NCBI RefSeq assembly: GCF_010882125.1
Contig: NZ_JAAGVZ010000006.1
Location: forward strand, 186,001 to 250,000
Origin: Peribacillus alkalitolerans
GTDB taxonomy: Bacteria > Bacillota > Bacilli > Bacillales > DSM-1321
Length of the DNA stretch: 64,000 nt
Direction: 5' to 3'
The notes under the pieces were generated by a model. That model did no database searches and was not told the origin of the DNA. It saw nothing but the letters and a program-made list of their open reading frames with translations. The position numbers and the translations under genes are program-made. Shown here piece by piece: positions 44,757-54,059 of this stretch. Within the stretch, counting starts at the first letter, position 1. Every line of letters starts with the position of its first letter.

Positions 44757-45206
44757 ATGGAATTAGAAAAAGTGGGAACAGATCAATTAGTTGCTGATAT
44801 CGAAAAAGAACTTCGTTATATATCCTCCATTATTAAACAAAAAGGTAGAGAAATCCTAAGCAATTATACGATTACTCCTCCGCAGTTCATCGCATTGCAA
44901 TGGCTGTTGGAAGATGGCGACATGACAATTGGGGAACTTTCTAATAAAATGTTTCTTGCATGTAGTACCACTACAGATTTAGTAGATAGAATGGAAAAAA
45001 ACCGATTATTGATGCGAGTTAAGGATGAGAATGATCGAAGAGTCGTTAGAATCCATTTACTTGAAGAGGGTAAACATATCATCGATGACGTAATCCAGAA
45101 AAGACAGCTTTATTTGAGAGATATTTTAAAAGACTTTAATGATCTTGAGGTCCATACTCTTCAAAGCTGCTTAAAGAAATTACATCAAGAAATGAAAGAA
45201 GAATGA
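44757..45206 (+). CDS. ysmB: MarR-family transcriptional regulator YsmB
   Basis: A 149-residue MarR-type regulator. The winged helix is centred on residues 50-100 ('[25 protein letters not shown]' in segments, '[12 protein letters not shown]'). Target genes and ligand are unknown. It starts after ACAGGGAGTTG and is followed 10 bases later by racE, so the two are probably co-transcribed. Confidence 0.88.
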   Translation: MELEKVGTDQLVADIEKELRYISSIIKQKGREILSNYTITPPQFIALQWLLEDGDMTIGELSNKMFLACSTTTDLVDRMEKNRLLMRVKDENDRRVVRIHLLEEGKHIIDDVIQKRQLYLRDILKDFNDLEVHTLQSCLKKLHQEMKEE

Positions 45207-45216
45207 GGCGAGACGT

Positions 45217-46023
45217 TTGAAGCAACCGATAGGAATCATTGATTCGGGAGTTGGCGGTTTAACCGTCGCTAAAGAAGTTATGAGGCAATTACCTCATGAA
45301 AGTATTATATATCTTGGTGACACTGCTCGTTGTCCATATGGACCGAGAACAGTGGAGGAAGTTAAGCAATTCACGTGGGAAATGACACGTTTCCTACTTG
45401 AAAAGCAAATAAAGATGTTGATTATTGCTTGTAATACAGCGACTGCTGCTGTTCTAGAAGAAATTAAAGCAGAATTGGATATTCCTGTTCTAGGCGTCAT
45501 TCACCCTGGAGCACGAGCAGCCCTTAAACACTCGAAAAATCTTAATATTGGTGTCATAGGGACGATTGGTACTATAAAGAGTGAGGCTTATTTAAATGCC
45601 TTGCAATCTATAAATGAAGATGTGAATGTTACGAGTCTTGCTTGCCCAAAATTTGTTCCACTTGTTGAGAGTGAAGAGTTCAACAGTGCAATAGCTAAAA
45701 AAGTAGTGTCTGAAACGTTAATACCTCTAAAAGAAAAAAGACTAGATACAATAATATTAGGCTGTACACACTACCCCCTTTTGGGGCCGTTAATCAGTGA
45801 TTTCATGGGTCGAGATGTTAAGGTCATTTCCTCGGGCGATGAAACAGCTCGAGAAACAAGTGTGATCCTACAGCATAATGGCATTCAAAATATCCGTAAA
45901 GTGAAACCAGAGCATGTGTTTTATACTACGGGTTCTAAAGATATCTTCAGTCGTATTGCTACATCGTGGTTGGAGCGACCTATCCTCAATGTACAAACAA
46001 TTAAACTGGGAAACACGGAATGA
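45217..46023 (+). CDS. racE: glutamate racemase
   Basis: A 268-residue racemase converting L- to D-glutamate for peptidoglycan. '[18 protein letters not shown]' opens the protein. The two catalytic Cys are in 'IIACNTATA' (about residue 74) and '[10 protein letters not shown]' (about 185). The Asp/Ser pair is in 'DSGVGG'. It starts at TTG 45217 after GAGGCGAGA. It follows the MarR gene and precedes a strong terminator. Confidence 0.95.
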   Translation: MKQPIGIIDSGVGGLTVAKEVMRQLPHESIIYLGDTARCPYGPRTVEEVKQFTWEMTRFLLEKQIKMLIIACNTATAAVLEEIKAELDIPVLGVIHPGARAALKHSKNLNIGVIGTIGTIKSEAYLNALQSINEDVNVTSLACPKFVPLVESEEFNSAIAKKVVSETLIPLKEKRLDTIILGCTHYPLLGPLISDFMGRDVKVISSGDETARETSVILQHNGIQNIRKVKPEHVFYTTGSKDIFSRIATSWLERPILNVQTIKLGNTE

Positions 46024-46047
46024 CCCTATTTCAGGGTTGTTTTTTTG
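46022..46047 (+). terminator. terminator of ysmB-racE
   Basis: ACCCT-atttc-AGGGT is followed by TTTTTTT, directly at the racE stop codon. Confidence 0.88.
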
Positions 46048-46163
46048 TGTTTTTTTAAGTAATCCTTCTACAATTTTGTCTACATACTTTATTTTCATAT
46101 GTGTTCTATTTTTTTCGAGGGCTCGTATAAATAGTAGTACAAACTGTAGTAGGAGGGATCGCA

Positions 46164-47228
46164 ATGTCCAAAAAAAGAAATGTGACAATCGCGACAACAA
46201 TTTTAGCATCTTCAGTACTGCTTGGTGGATGTGGTTTATTAGGTGGGGAAAAAAAGAAAGATATTGATCCGCCAAAAGAAGTGACATATGTGGAAGACGC
46301 CGACAAACTTGAAGGGAAAGACACTGAATCAAAAGGGAAAGTAGAAGCGGAACAAAAAACAGTCATGACCGAACTTTACCTGATTGATAAAAATGGTTTT
46401 GTTGTCCCTCAAAGCGTTGCCCTTCCAGGTAATGAAGGTGTGGCAAAACAAGCACTAGAATATTTGGTCGAAAACGGACCAGTTTCTAATATTCTACCAA
46501 ATGGTTTTAGAGCGGTGTTACCTGCTGATACTGAAGTAGGTGTGAACATTAATAAAGATGGAGTGGCAGTAGTAGACTTTTCACCGGAGTTTGCCACGTA
46601 TAAAGCAGAAGATGAGTTGAAGATCCTTCAATCCATCACATGGACATTAACACAATTCGATTCTGTCAAATCAGTTAAATTGCGCATTAATGGACATGAG
46701 ATCAATGAGATGCCTGTTAATCAAACGCCAATTACGGACGCTGTATCTAGAGAAAACGGGATTAACCTAGATACTACGAGTGTTGTAGATATTACCAATA
46801 CTAAGCCTGTAACGATTTATTACATTGGTGGTGAAGAGGGCAGCTATTATTATGTGCCAGTGACAAAACGCGTCGGCGATAATGCTTCTGATCCGGTTAC
46901 AGCAGTGGTCAACGAATTGACAAAAGCTCCAAATTTCGCTTCTCATCTGTTAACAGAATTTATGCCAGATGTAAAATTAGTTGAAGCACCTAAAGTCGCA
47001 GATGGTAAGGTAACATTGAACTTTAACGAATCCATCTATGGTGGTTTTGAAGAGAAAACCATTTCTCAAAGCTTATTGACTGCATTAGTCCTTACTTTAA
47101 CTGAGCAAGAAGGTATCGAAAGTGTCGAAGTATTGATTAATGGAAAAGCTGAATTGAAAAATGCTGAAGGAAAGCCTTTGACTGAACCAGTTGTTAGACC
47201 TGAAAAAGTCAATACAGGTAGTTTTTAA
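46164..47228 (+). CDS. gerM: germination/sporulation lipoprotein GerM
   Basis: A 354-residue lipoprotein with lipobox 'LLGGCG' (Cys about residue 22), an acidic/lysine-rich linker and two GerMN domains (about residues 75-190 and 215-335; 'ALEYLVENGP' and 'AVVNELTKAP' open the repeats). In B. subtilis GerM acts in the mother cell in engulfment-stage complexes and affects germination. AGGAGGGATC precedes the ATG. It lies between racE and rph as in B. subtilis. Confidence 0.93.
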   Translation: MSKKRNVTIATTILASSVLLGGCGLLGGEKKKDIDPPKEVTYVEDADKLEGKDTESKGKVEAEQKTVMTELYLIDKNGFVVPQSVALPGNEGVAKQALEYLVENGPVSNILPNGFRAVLPADTEVGVNINKDGVAVVDFSPEFATYKAEDELKILQSITWTLTQFDSVKSVKLRINGHEINEMPVNQTPITDAVSRENGINLDTTSVVDITNTKPVTIYYIGGEEGSYYYVPVTKRVGDNASDPVTAVVNELTKAPNFASHLLTEFMPDVKLVEAPKVADGKVTLNFNESIYGGFEEKTISQSLLTALVLTLTEQEGIESVEVLINGKAELKNAEGKPLTEPVVRPEKVNTGSF

Positions 47229-47315
47229 AAAAGAAACTTTGATATACTATATAGTATTAAGTAAAGAGGTTGGCGATTTTGCCGCCTCTTCTTTATTTAA
47301 AGGAGGAATTGATAG

Positions 47316-48059
47316 ATGCGTTTTGATGGCCGCAGTCATGATGAATTAAGACCAATACATATAGAAACCAATTATGTTAAACATCCAGCTGGATCCGTGT
47401 TAATCAGTGTGGGTGATACAAAGGTGATCTGTACAGCTACAATTGAGGATCGAGTTCCACCCTTCATGAGAGGGGAAGGAAAGGGCTGGGTAACTGCTGA
47501 GTACTCCATGCTCCCTGGTGCAACAGCGCAGCGGAATATCCGTGAAGCAGCAAAGGGGAAAATTTCTGGCCGGACGATGGAGATTCAACGCCTGATAGGA
47601 AGGGCGCTACGTGCAGTTGTGGATTTAGAAGCTATGGGAGAGCGAACTCTTTGGGTTGATTGTGATGTCATTCAAGCAGATGGCGGGACTAGAACGGCAT
47701 CCATTACCGGAGCATTTGTCGCAATGGCACTCGCATTTGAGAAAATACATAATGAAAAGAAATTGTCTACTTTCCCGATAAAAGATTTTTTAGCTGCAAC
47801 AAGCGTGGGAATTCTCAATGAACAAGGGACTGTCCTCGATCTGAATTATGTTGAGGATTCCGCTGCATTAGTCGATATGAATGTCGTCATGACAGGCAAA
47901 GGTGAATTTGTTGAATTACAAGGCACTGGTGAAGAATCTACTTTTACATACGACCAACTTCAAGAAATGCTAGGTCATGCAAAAGGTGGATTAGATTCCA
48001 TTTTTGCGATTCAGGCCGAAGCTTTAGGAGAAATTGCAGAAAAAATAGTTGCGAAATAA
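47316..48059 (+). CDS. rph: ribonuclease PH
   Basis: A 247-residue phosphorolytic 3'-5' exoribonuclease that trims tRNA 3' ends. It has '[13 protein letters not shown]' at the N-terminus, '[14 protein letters not shown]' and '[17 protein letters not shown]' near residues 60-105, and '[19 protein letters not shown]' near 120. It forms hexamers. AAAGGAGG precedes the ATG. It is followed by rdgB and a phosphoesterase in a tight unit. Confidence 0.97.
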   Translation: MRFDGRSHDELRPIHIETNYVKHPAGSVLISVGDTKVICTATIEDRVPPFMRGEGKGWVTAEYSMLPGATAQRNIREAAKGKISGRTMEIQRLIGRALRAVVDLEAMGERTLWVDCDVIQADGGTRTASITGAFVAMALAFEKIHNEKKLSTFPIKDFLAATSVGILNEQGTVLDLNYVEDSAALVDMNVVMTGKGEFVELQGTGEESTFTYDQLQEMLGHAKGGLDSIFAIQAEALGEIAEKIVAK

Positions 48060-48071
48060 GGGGAATTTCAA

Positions 48072-48686
48072 GTGAAAACCATTTTGATAGCTACGAAGAA
48101 TAGAGGAAAAGCAAAAGAGTTCGATGAGATTTTTAAGCCAATGGGATATCAAGTATTGACTCTCCTAGATATGCCTGAAGATTTAGATGTTGAAGAAACG
48201 GGAGAAACTTTCGAAGAAAATGCAAAGCTTAAAGCAGAAACTATTTCTCATTATTTTGGCATACCAGTATTAGCAGATGATTCTGGTTTAATCGTTGATG
48301 CCCTTGGTGGCCGGCCAGGAGTTTTTTCTGCACGATATGCAGGTGTTGAAAAAAATGATTTAGCAAATATGGAAAAAGTGCTTTTGGAAATGAAAGAAAT
48401 TAGCGGAAACGATAGAACTGCTAGATTTCATTGTTCCTTGGCTTTAGCTTTACCAGATCAGAATACGATTACAACTTTTGGGACTGTTGAAGGATACATC
48501 GCAGAAGAACCAGTTGGAACAAATGGTTTTGGATACGATCCTATTTTTTACGTCCCTACCCATGACAAGACAATGGCACAATTGACTTCAGAGGAAAAGA
48601 ACAATTTTAGTCATCGCCATAATGCTACACAGAAATTAAAAAGAATCATGATGAATCTCTTCAATAAGGAAGAAGGACATCTATGA
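48072..48686 (+). CDS. ysnA: XTP/dITP diphosphatase (RdgB/HAM1)
   Basis: A 204-residue HAM1-type enzyme with 'IATKNRGKAKEF' near the N-terminus, 'ADDSGLIVDALGGRPGVFSARYAG' (in segments) and 'GFGYDPIF'. It hydrolyses non-canonical purine triphosphates so they are not built into DNA or RNA. The start is the GTG at 48072 after AAGGGGAATTTCAA. Its stop overlaps the next start (ATGA). Confidence 0.95.
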   Translation: MKTILIATKNRGKAKEFDEIFKPMGYQVLTLLDMPEDLDVEETGETFEENAKLKAETISHYFGIPVLADDSGLIVDALGGRPGVFSARYAGVEKNDLANMEKVLLEMKEISGNDRTARFHCSLALALPDQNTITTFGTVEGYIAEEPVGTNGFGYDPIFYVPTHDKTMAQLTSEEKNNFSHRHNATQKLKRIMMNLFNKEEGHL

Positions 48687-49195
48687 AAATTTTAATTGTA
48701 AGTGATAGTCATGGACAAACAGAAATATTGGAAATACTCAAAAATCGTCATCAACATGAAGTTCAAGCAATGATTCATTGTGGAGATAGTGAATTGAATC
48801 ATGAAGATCCAGCACTGGAAGGCTTCCAAACCGTAAAAGGGAATTGTGATTTTTTGGGTGCTTTTTCTGAAGAGCTGACATTTAGTCAGGGTGGATACAA
48901 TTTTTATGTAGCTCATGGTCATAAACATAATGTGAAAATGACATTAATGAATCTATTGTATCGTGCAGAAGAAGTTTCAGCTAACATAATTTGTTTTGGT
49001 CATTCCCATCATGCGGGCAGTGAGATGATTGATGAAAAGCTGTTTATTAACCCTGGTAGCATCTATCTGCCTCGTGGAAGAAGAGAAAAAACGTATGTTA
49101 TTCTTGAACTTGAAGAAACAGCAGCACACGTCCATTTTTACGATGAAGAAGGAAATCTTCAAAAACAACTAACCACTACTTACCATTTCTCATAA
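48683..49195 (+). CDS. ysnB: YfcE/MJ0936-type metallophosphoesterase
   Basis: A 170-residue calcineurin-like phosphodiesterase. The metal ligands are in 'VSDSHGQ', 'IHCGDSE', 'VKGNCD', 'YVAHGHKH' and 'CFGHSHHA'. It probably hydrolyses small phosphodiesters; the physiological substrate is unknown. It overlaps ysnA by four bases, with GGAAGAAGGA upstream, and closes the rph operon. Confidence 0.92.
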   Translation: MKILIVSDSHGQTEILEILKNRHQHEVQAMIHCGDSELNHEDPALEGFQTVKGNCDFLGAFSEELTFSQGGYNFYVAHGHKHNVKMTLMNLLYRAEEVSANIICFGHSHHAGSEMIDEKLFINPGSIYLPRGRREKTYVILELEETAAHVHFYDEEGNLQKQLTTTYHFS

Positions 49196-49211
49196 TATGT
49201 TGTATAATAAT

Positions 49212-49249
49212 CGAGGAGATGAAAAATTTCTCCTCGTAAATGTTTTTTT
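49212..49249 (+). terminator. terminator of rph-ysnA-ysnB
   Basis: CGAGGAGA / TCTCCTCG with a short A-rich loop is followed by TTTTTTT. Confidence 0.85.
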
Positions 49250-49333
49250 ATCAAAAATATATTGACTTTACAAAGCTATGTTACTATAATAAGAAATGTC
49301 CTTAACAAATAGTACATACCTTTTTATAGCCAA

Positions 49334-49375
49334 ATTTTTTCTCTTAATGTCCTGGTAGCTCAGCTGGATAGAGCA
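49334..49375 (+). pseudogene. 5' fragment duplicate of tRNA-Arg gene
   Basis: These 42 bases are identical to 49486-49527: 15 bases of upstream sequence plus the first 27 bases of the tRNA (acceptor 5' strand and D arm). After 49375 the sequence departs from the tRNA, so no anticodon or T arm follows in register. The spacing between copies is 152 bases. Confidence 0.8.
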
Positions 49376-49500
49376 CGTTCGAGTAAGCTGCGAAGCGATG
49401 CTACAGCGTACCAATTGAACCACATCTTGAATTAGCCTTCTGAGATTGGGACGACGAAAAAACAATGTGGTAAGTTGAACTTAATATTTTTTCTCTTAAT

Positions 49501-49577
<77 letters not shown>

Positions 49578-50015
49578 TTTACTGTACATACAATCGTTTA
49601 TATAAAAACCTTCTTTTACACTAAATGAATCGGTCATTAATTCTTCTGACTTAAATTCATTTGCGTAATAGAAGGTTTTTTTGTTGAAGAAAAAAGGGTG
49701 TCATATAGGTCATATCGGATATTTACATAAGCACTCTTATGATACCGACAAAATAGGTCCATGATCGACGCGTTATCGATGTATACTCATATAAATCGTA
49801 CGAAAATGTGTAAAATCAGTTGGATCTGGAAGCATTACATACCTGACAAATAAAGTGTATTAGGTCATAGTAAACAAGCTTTCACCAGAGTATCTACAAA
49901 TAGAAATCAAAGAAGTAACGTCCAATTCAAATAAATATCACTAAAAACTTTTTAATGAGCATATGTATTTACCATAGCTACAAAATGAGCTTTATTATGA
50001 CGGAGGGGGTAATGT
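49578..50015. other. gene-free stretch after tRNA-Arg
   Basis: After the tRNA terminator this stretch is AT-rich. A loose hairpin (GGTGTCATA.../...TATGATACC, about 49698-49745) is the only structure noticed. No credible coding frame was seen before the small ORF at 50016. Confidence 0.5.
49604..49684 (+). terminator. terminator of tRNA-Arg
   Basis: An 11-bp outer stem AAAAACCTTCT / AGAAGGTTTTT encloses a perfect inner AAATGAAT/ATTCATTT stem and ends in TTTTTTT. Confidence 0.8.
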
Positions 50016-50180
50016 ATGGCTTATAATTCTGGTTCAAAGGTTGAAATTTATTTTGTTGATGGTGGGGTTGAGGAATTTACATTTTTAAGTAAAACCGAGT
50101 CTTACTGTTTAGTAACAGATTCGGACGGTCATACTCTTTTAGTACCTTATGCTAATGTAAAATATATAGTTGGTAATTAA
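50016..50180 (+). CDS. 54-residue protein of unknown function
   Basis: A 54-codon frame with CGGAGGGGG seven to eight bases before the ATG, a strong ribosome binding site. The product alternates short hydrophobic and polar runs, as in a small beta-barrel: 'KVEIYFVDG', 'EEFTFLS', 'SYCLVTDSDG', 'TLLVPYANVKYIVG'. The last block recalls the end of Sm/Hfq-type folds, but this is only a visual resemblance. A hairpin follows the stop. I do not recognise the family. An ATG at 50012 in another frame stops after four codons. Confidence 0.65.
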   Translation: MAYNSGSKVEIYFVDGGVEEFTFLSKTESYCLVTDSDGHTLLVPYANVKYIVGN

Positions 50181-50189
50181 TATGTAAAT

Positions 50190-50216
50190 TGCGTCGCCTC
50201 TTTAGGCGGCGTTATT
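50190..50216 (+). terminator. terminator of the 54-residue ORF
   Basis: CGTCGCC-tcttta-GGCGGCG is followed by TTATTTGTTT, ten bases after the stop codon. Confidence 0.65.
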
Positions 50217-50327
50217 TGTTTGACTCTAAAAAACAATAATGAGAAACAACCTAAATGATACACATAGGGCTATCAAAAGTTTATGGCCTTACTAACTCTT
50301 GTATTAGAGTCCTATTTAAACCATTAG

Positions 50328-50374
50328 AAAGGCCTGTGAATGAATGTCTACCATTCATTCACAGGCCTTTTTTA
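50328..50374 (+). terminator. long perfect hairpin terminator
   Basis: A 19-bp perfect stem (AAAGGCCTGTGAATGAATG and its complement) with a 5-nt loop is followed by TTTTTT on the plus strand. No gene immediately upstream explains it except the small ORF at 50016; it may also limit transcription from yidC on the other strand. Confidence 0.8.
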
Positions 50375-50468
50375 ACTCAATGTGTATCTAATCGACTTAG
50401 TGGGCTATTCTAAGGTATTAGTATAGCTGTCTTCGTTAGCGCATAATGCTACACCAAGAGCATTCAAA

Positions 50469-51272
50469 TTACATAGATTTCTGCTCGAGTACCGCTGTAT
50501 TTTGATATAGTTTTTGTCCAAGATAGGTTTGCAGAATCAAAAATAGTCCACCTATTGTCCAATATAAAGGCAGTGCTGCTGGGGCAGAAAAGGAAAATAT
50601 AGTCATCATAATAGGTGAAAGCATGCCCATTACAGCCATTTGTTTTTTTTGTTCCTCCGGGAGGTTTCCTAATGAAATCCTAAATTGAAGTAGATAAACC
50701 AAACCGGCAACGAAAGGAAGAATGTGATCCGTATGTCCTAAATTGAACCATAAGAAGCTATGGCTAGCAATTTCTGGTGTCCGACGAATGGCATAATAGA
50801 ATCCCATAAGAATTGGCATCTGCAATAATAAAGGAAGACATCCCCCCATTGCTGCAAGCGGGTTTATATTATTTTTTTTGTAAACAGCCATTAATTCAGC
50901 TTGGTATTTTGCTTTATCTTCTGTCGTCTTCGCCTTTTTTAATTTTTCTTGAACTACAGAAAGCTCAGGTTGTACACCTTTCATTTTCTCTTTCATCACG
51001 ACTTGGCTTTTAGTTTGTCGAAGCATAATTGGCATTAGCAATAATCTGACAAGCAATGTCACAAGAATGATGGATAGGCCATAGTTCCCATTAAACCAAT
51101 AGGCAATTGTTTTCAAAACAACTGAGAAAGAATATACAAAGTAGTGATTGAAAAATCCGGGAGTGCTTGCTTCAATAGTAGTGGTGGAAGTCTGCTGACA
51201 ACCAGTCAACACTACTAGTAAAAGTGTTATGAAAAGTAATAAATATCCTGTTTTCTTTGTTTTTTGATCCAT
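50469..51272 (-). CDS. yidC: YidC/Oxa1-family membrane protein insertase (lipoprotein form)
   Basis: A 267-residue insertase with lipobox 'LTGC' (Cys about residue 25) and about five membrane spans. 'YGLSIILVTLLVRLLLMPIMLRQTKS' in segments carries the conserved intramembrane Arg. 'NINPLAAMGGCLPLLLQMPILMGFYYAIRRTPEIASHSFLWF' (in segments) is the family core. It inserts membrane proteins alone or with Sec. It resembles B. subtilis SpoIIIJ/YqjG and is probably one of several paralogs. AAGGAGG precedes the ATG on the minus strand. Its location between tRNA-Arg and ilvB is unusual. Confidence 0.92.
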   Translation of the reverse strand: MDQKTKKTGYLLLFITLLLVVLTGCQQTSTTTIEASTPGFFNHYFVYSFSVVLKTIAYWFNGNYGLSIILVTLLVRLLLMPIMLRQTKSQVVMKEKMKGVQPELSVVQEKLKKAKTTEDKAKYQAELMAVYKKNNINPLAAMGGCLPLLLQMPILMGFYYAIRRTPEIASHSFLWFNLGHTDHILPFVAGLVYLLQFRISLGNLPEEQKKQMAVMGMLSPIMMTIFSFSAPAALPLYWTIGGLFLILQTYLGQKLYQNTAVLEQKSM

Positions 51273-51586
51273 GATAATCCTCCTTGAAATGTTGACCTTA
51301 GGTTAATTTCAAAAAGGTTCATGGAGTGTTCGTCATCCACGCTCTCTTTATTTCTGGCTAACAAGGCAAACCATTGAAGAATGGATTGTCTTGGGAGAAT
51401 AAGAATGGAAATCCCAACCGCCTTCTCATCATCCTCAGCATGAGTGCTTATTTTAAAAGGGCGATTTTTCGCATTCACATACTCTACAAGAAAATAGAAT
51501 AGCCCGATAGTGGCAGTAGTTTTAATGAAAATGCTGGCTACGAATAAATACGGGCCTAATTCTTGCCATTCTAAAAATTCGATCAC
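51227..51586 (-). CDS. small membrane protein of unknown function upstream of yidC
   Basis: A 119-residue frame starting at GTG 51586 with AAAGGGGG upstream. One hydrophobic span covers about residues 12-36, followed by a polar domain ('ISTHAEDDEKAVGISILIL'). Its last 15 codons overlap the start of yidC, suggesting translational coupling; the ribosome binding site of yidC lies inside it. I do not recognise the family. The natural end may be earlier if the 3' end has been altered by a frameshift. Confidence 0.6.
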   Translation of the reverse strand: MIEFLEWQELGPYLFVASIFIKTTATIGLFYFLVEYVNAKNRPFKISTHAEDDEKAVGISILILPRQSILQWFALLARNKESVDDEHSMNLFEINLRSTFQGGLSWIKKQRKQDIYYFS

Positions 51587-51725
51587 GGACTATCCCCCTT
51601 TAAATAATCACTTTGCTTTTACATTATATACGAAAATAAAACTGGATAAGTTTCTTTTTCTAAGTTGGAAAAAATTAAAATTAGTAAAAAATTTTAATTT
51701 CCATTAAATATTGACCCTATCATAA

Positions 51726-51739
51726 TGAAAGCGGATACA
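51726..51739 (+). promoter_or_regulatory. possible CcpA cre site upstream of ilv-leu
   Basis: TGAAAGCGGATACA fits cre (TGWAANCGNTNWCA) at all but one fixed position. It is centred about 90 bases upstream of the expected transcription start, close to the location where CcpA activates ilv-leu in B. subtilis. Confidence 0.6.
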
Positions 51740-51785
51740 ATTATTTTGATTAATCTAAATAGTCAAATAATTCATAAAAAAGCTA

Positions 51786-51814
51786 TTGACGCTCCAATTA
51801 TTTAGGCGTAATAT
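51786..51814 (+). promoter_or_regulatory. sigma-A promoter of the ilv-leu operon
   Basis: TTGACG (51786-51791) and TAATAT (51809-51814) are 17 bases apart. A TATAAT three bases further on would give a 20-base spacer. Confidence 0.7.
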
Positions 51815-51939
51815 AATCCACTAATAAGACATTTCAAGGTTTTGAGAGTAAAAAAAAATGGGGAAATGGTTGGTCTAATGATTCCTTTTTATCCATAGAC
51901 TTTAACTATTTAAAGCTGCATCAATTTATTTCGCTAATA

Positions 51940-52258
51940 CTAAAAAGTGAATATAGGAAAGTGTAGAAGAGGAAAAGTAGTTTTGTGGAACAATCTTTAC
52001 AGAGAGCCGAGGTTGCTGAGAATCGGTATGATCCCACATAATGAACTCGCCTCAGAGCGTCAGTCTGAAATTCTAGTAGGACTGAACGAGTGCTTACCGG
52101 CACTTGTTATCAAAACCAGGAACGGTCATTTCGTTCCAAGAGTGCGTGCAATAAAGTTGCACGAATAAGGGTGGTACCGTGGATAGGTCGTTTTCAAAAG
52201 CCTTTTCACCCCTTTAGTATTGCTTAGGCAATCGTATATGGGTGGAAGGGCTTTTTGT
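51940..52258 (+). ncRNA. T-box leader (Leu) of ilv-leu with terminator
   Basis: The T-box core AGGGTGGTACCGTGG is at 52168-52182. The terminator AAAAGCC...TTTCACCC / GGGTGGAAGGGCTTTTT spans 52197-52256. ATGAACTCGCC puts a CTC (Leu) specifier at 52046-52048, as in B. subtilis ilvB. Uncharged tRNA-Leu would allow readthrough. The 5' boundary is approximate. Confidence 0.92.
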
Positions 52259-52342
52259 GTTGTCTTCTTGAATTTTGGCTGTTTTTCTACAATCTATGAT
52301 TCATACAGAGAGTGAAAGAAATGAAACTTGGAGGTAGATTTC

Positions 52343-54058
52343 ATGATGCAAAAAGCTGCAGTGGCTGTAAGACAGGGTGGGAAGGAAAAGCGCAAGGGAG
52401 CTGATTTTCTCATCGAGGCACTGAAGAAAGAAGAGGTTGAGGTGATATTTGGTTATCCAGGAGGAGCAGTGTTACCCATTTACGATGCATTGTATGATGC
52501 TGGCGTCACTCACATTTTAGCCCGTCATGAACAAGGTGCAATTCATGCAGCAGAAGGCTACGCCAGAATCACAGGGAAACCTGGTGTAGTCATTGCAACT
52601 TCAGGTCCCGGTGCTACCAATATTGTTACTGGTCTTGCGGATGCGATGATAGATTCACTACCTCTAATTGTTTTTACCGGCCAGGTTGCAACAAGTGTCA
52701 TCGGATCAGATGCTTTCCAGGAAGCGGATGTATTAGGAATCACAACACCAATCACGAAGCATAATTATCAAGTCAGGAAGCCTGAAGATCTTCCAAGAAT
52801 TATTAAAGAGGCATTTTATATAGCCACAACAGGTAGGCCTGGGCCAGTACTCATTGATATCCCAAAGGATGTTGCAATTTTGGAGGGAGAAGCGGTAATG
52901 GAGCCAGAACTCCATCTTCCTGGTTATCAGCCTACTACCCAACCCAATTATCTTCAAATCCGAAAGCTAGTGGAAGAAGTCAGTTCTTCGAAAAGACCAG
53001 TAATATTGGCTGGTGCTGGCGTCCTCCATGCTAAAGCCTCAATGCAATTAGTAGAGTATGCAGAACAACAAGGAATCCCAGTCATACATACTTTATTAGG
53101 ATTAGGTGGGTTTCCAGCAAATCATCCTTTGTTCGTAGGGATGGCAGGGATGCATGGGGAATACGCGGCAAATATGGGGCTTTACGAATGTGATTTACTA
53201 ATCAGTATTGGTGCAAGGTTTGATGATAGGGTAACAGGAAATCTCGCCACTTTCGCTCCAAAAGCTGTAAAAGCACACATTGATATTGATCCAGCAGAGA
53301 TTGGAAAAAATGTTCCAACGAAAATTCCAGTGGTTGGAGATGCAAAAGAGGCCCTCCTTCAATTAATCGAACAAAACGGAAAAAAACCACAAAATCAAGA
53401 CTGGTTAGAAACGATTAAGGAATGGAAGGGGAAATATCCATTACAATATGATAATTCCTCAGGAGAAATTCTAAAACCGCAACGAGTTATTGAACTCTTA
53501 CACAAAAAAACAGATGGGGATGCGATTGTTGTAACGGATGTAGGACAGCACCAAATGTGGGCAGCCCAATATTATCCTCTTCGTACTCCTAATCAGTGGG
53601 TTACTTCAGGAGGACTTGGAACCATGGGATTCTGTGTACCTGCTGCGATAGGCGCGCAAATTGCGGAGCCAGAAAAAACGGTCATTGCTGTAGTTGGAGA
53701 TGGTGGCTTTCAAATGACAGCCCAAGAACTTGGAGTCATTGCAGAGATGAACCTTCCTATCAAAATAATAATCATTAATAATCATTCACTTGGCATGGTA
53801 CGTCAGTGGCAACAAATCTTTTATAAGGAACGTTACTCTCATAGTCTTCTTCCACATCAACCTTCATTCGTCAAATTGGCAGAAGCATATGGGATTGAAG
53901 CATATGAAGCTAGTTCTCAATCTGAAGCAGAAAAATTAATCGAAGTGGCACTTTCCAATCCTAAGCCAATTTTGATTGATATGAAGGTTGAAAGTATGGA
54001 GAATGTGTACCCGATGGTGGCACCTGGTAAAGGCCTCCACGAAATGGAGGGGATTTAG
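52343..54058 (+). CDS. ilvB: acetolactate synthase large subunit
   Basis: A 571-residue ThDP enzyme. The catalytic Glu is in '[18 protein letters not shown]' near residue 65. The FAD-binding middle domain follows ('[11 protein letters not shown]'). The ThDP motif '[13 protein letters not shown]...IINN' lies near residue 450. It makes acetolactate and acetohydroxybutyrate for valine, leucine and isoleucine. A TTG at 52328 is in frame, but the ATG at 52343 follows TTGGAGG. First gene of ilvBHC-leuABCD. Confidence 0.97.
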   Translation: MMQKAAVAVRQGGKEKRKGADFLIEALKKEEVEVIFGYPGGAVLPIYDALYDAGVTHILARHEQGAIHAAEGYARITGKPGVVIATSGPGATNIVTGLADAMIDSLPLIVFTGQVATSVIGSDAFQEADVLGITTPITKHNYQVRKPEDLPRIIKEAFYIATTGRPGPVLIDIPKDVAILEGEAVMEPELHLPGYQPTTQPNYLQIRKLVEEVSSSKRPVILAGAGVLHAKASMQLVEYAEQQGIPVIHTLLGLGGFPANHPLFVGMAGMHGEYAANMGLYECDLLISIGARFDDRVTGNLATFAPKAVKAHIDIDPAEIGKNVPTKIPVVGDAKEALLQLIEQNGKKPQNQDWLETIKEWKGKYPLQYDNSSGEILKPQRVIELLHKKTDGDAIVVTDVGQHQMWAAQYYPLRTPNQWVTSGGLGTMGFCVPAAIGAQIAEPEKTVIAVVGDGGFQMTAQELGVIAEMNLPIKIIIINNHSLGMVRQWQQIFYKERYSHSLLPHQPSFVKLAEAYGIEAYEASSQSEAEKLIEVALSNPKPILIDMKVESMENVYPMVAPGKGLHEMEGI

Positions 54059-54059
54059 T

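Noticed and set aside
45868-46332. Frames on both strands across the racE-gerM junction
   Set aside because: They cover the ends of racE and gerM and the terminator between them; codon patterns fit the known genes, not these frames.
49405-49425. D-arm-like GTTCAATTGGTA on the minus strand near the tRNA fragment
   Set aside because: No pairing acceptor stem, anticodon loop or T arm could be built around it.
49268-49465. Minus-strand frame across the tRNA fragment
   Set aside because: It is antisense to the duplicated tRNA segment and has no ribosome binding site.
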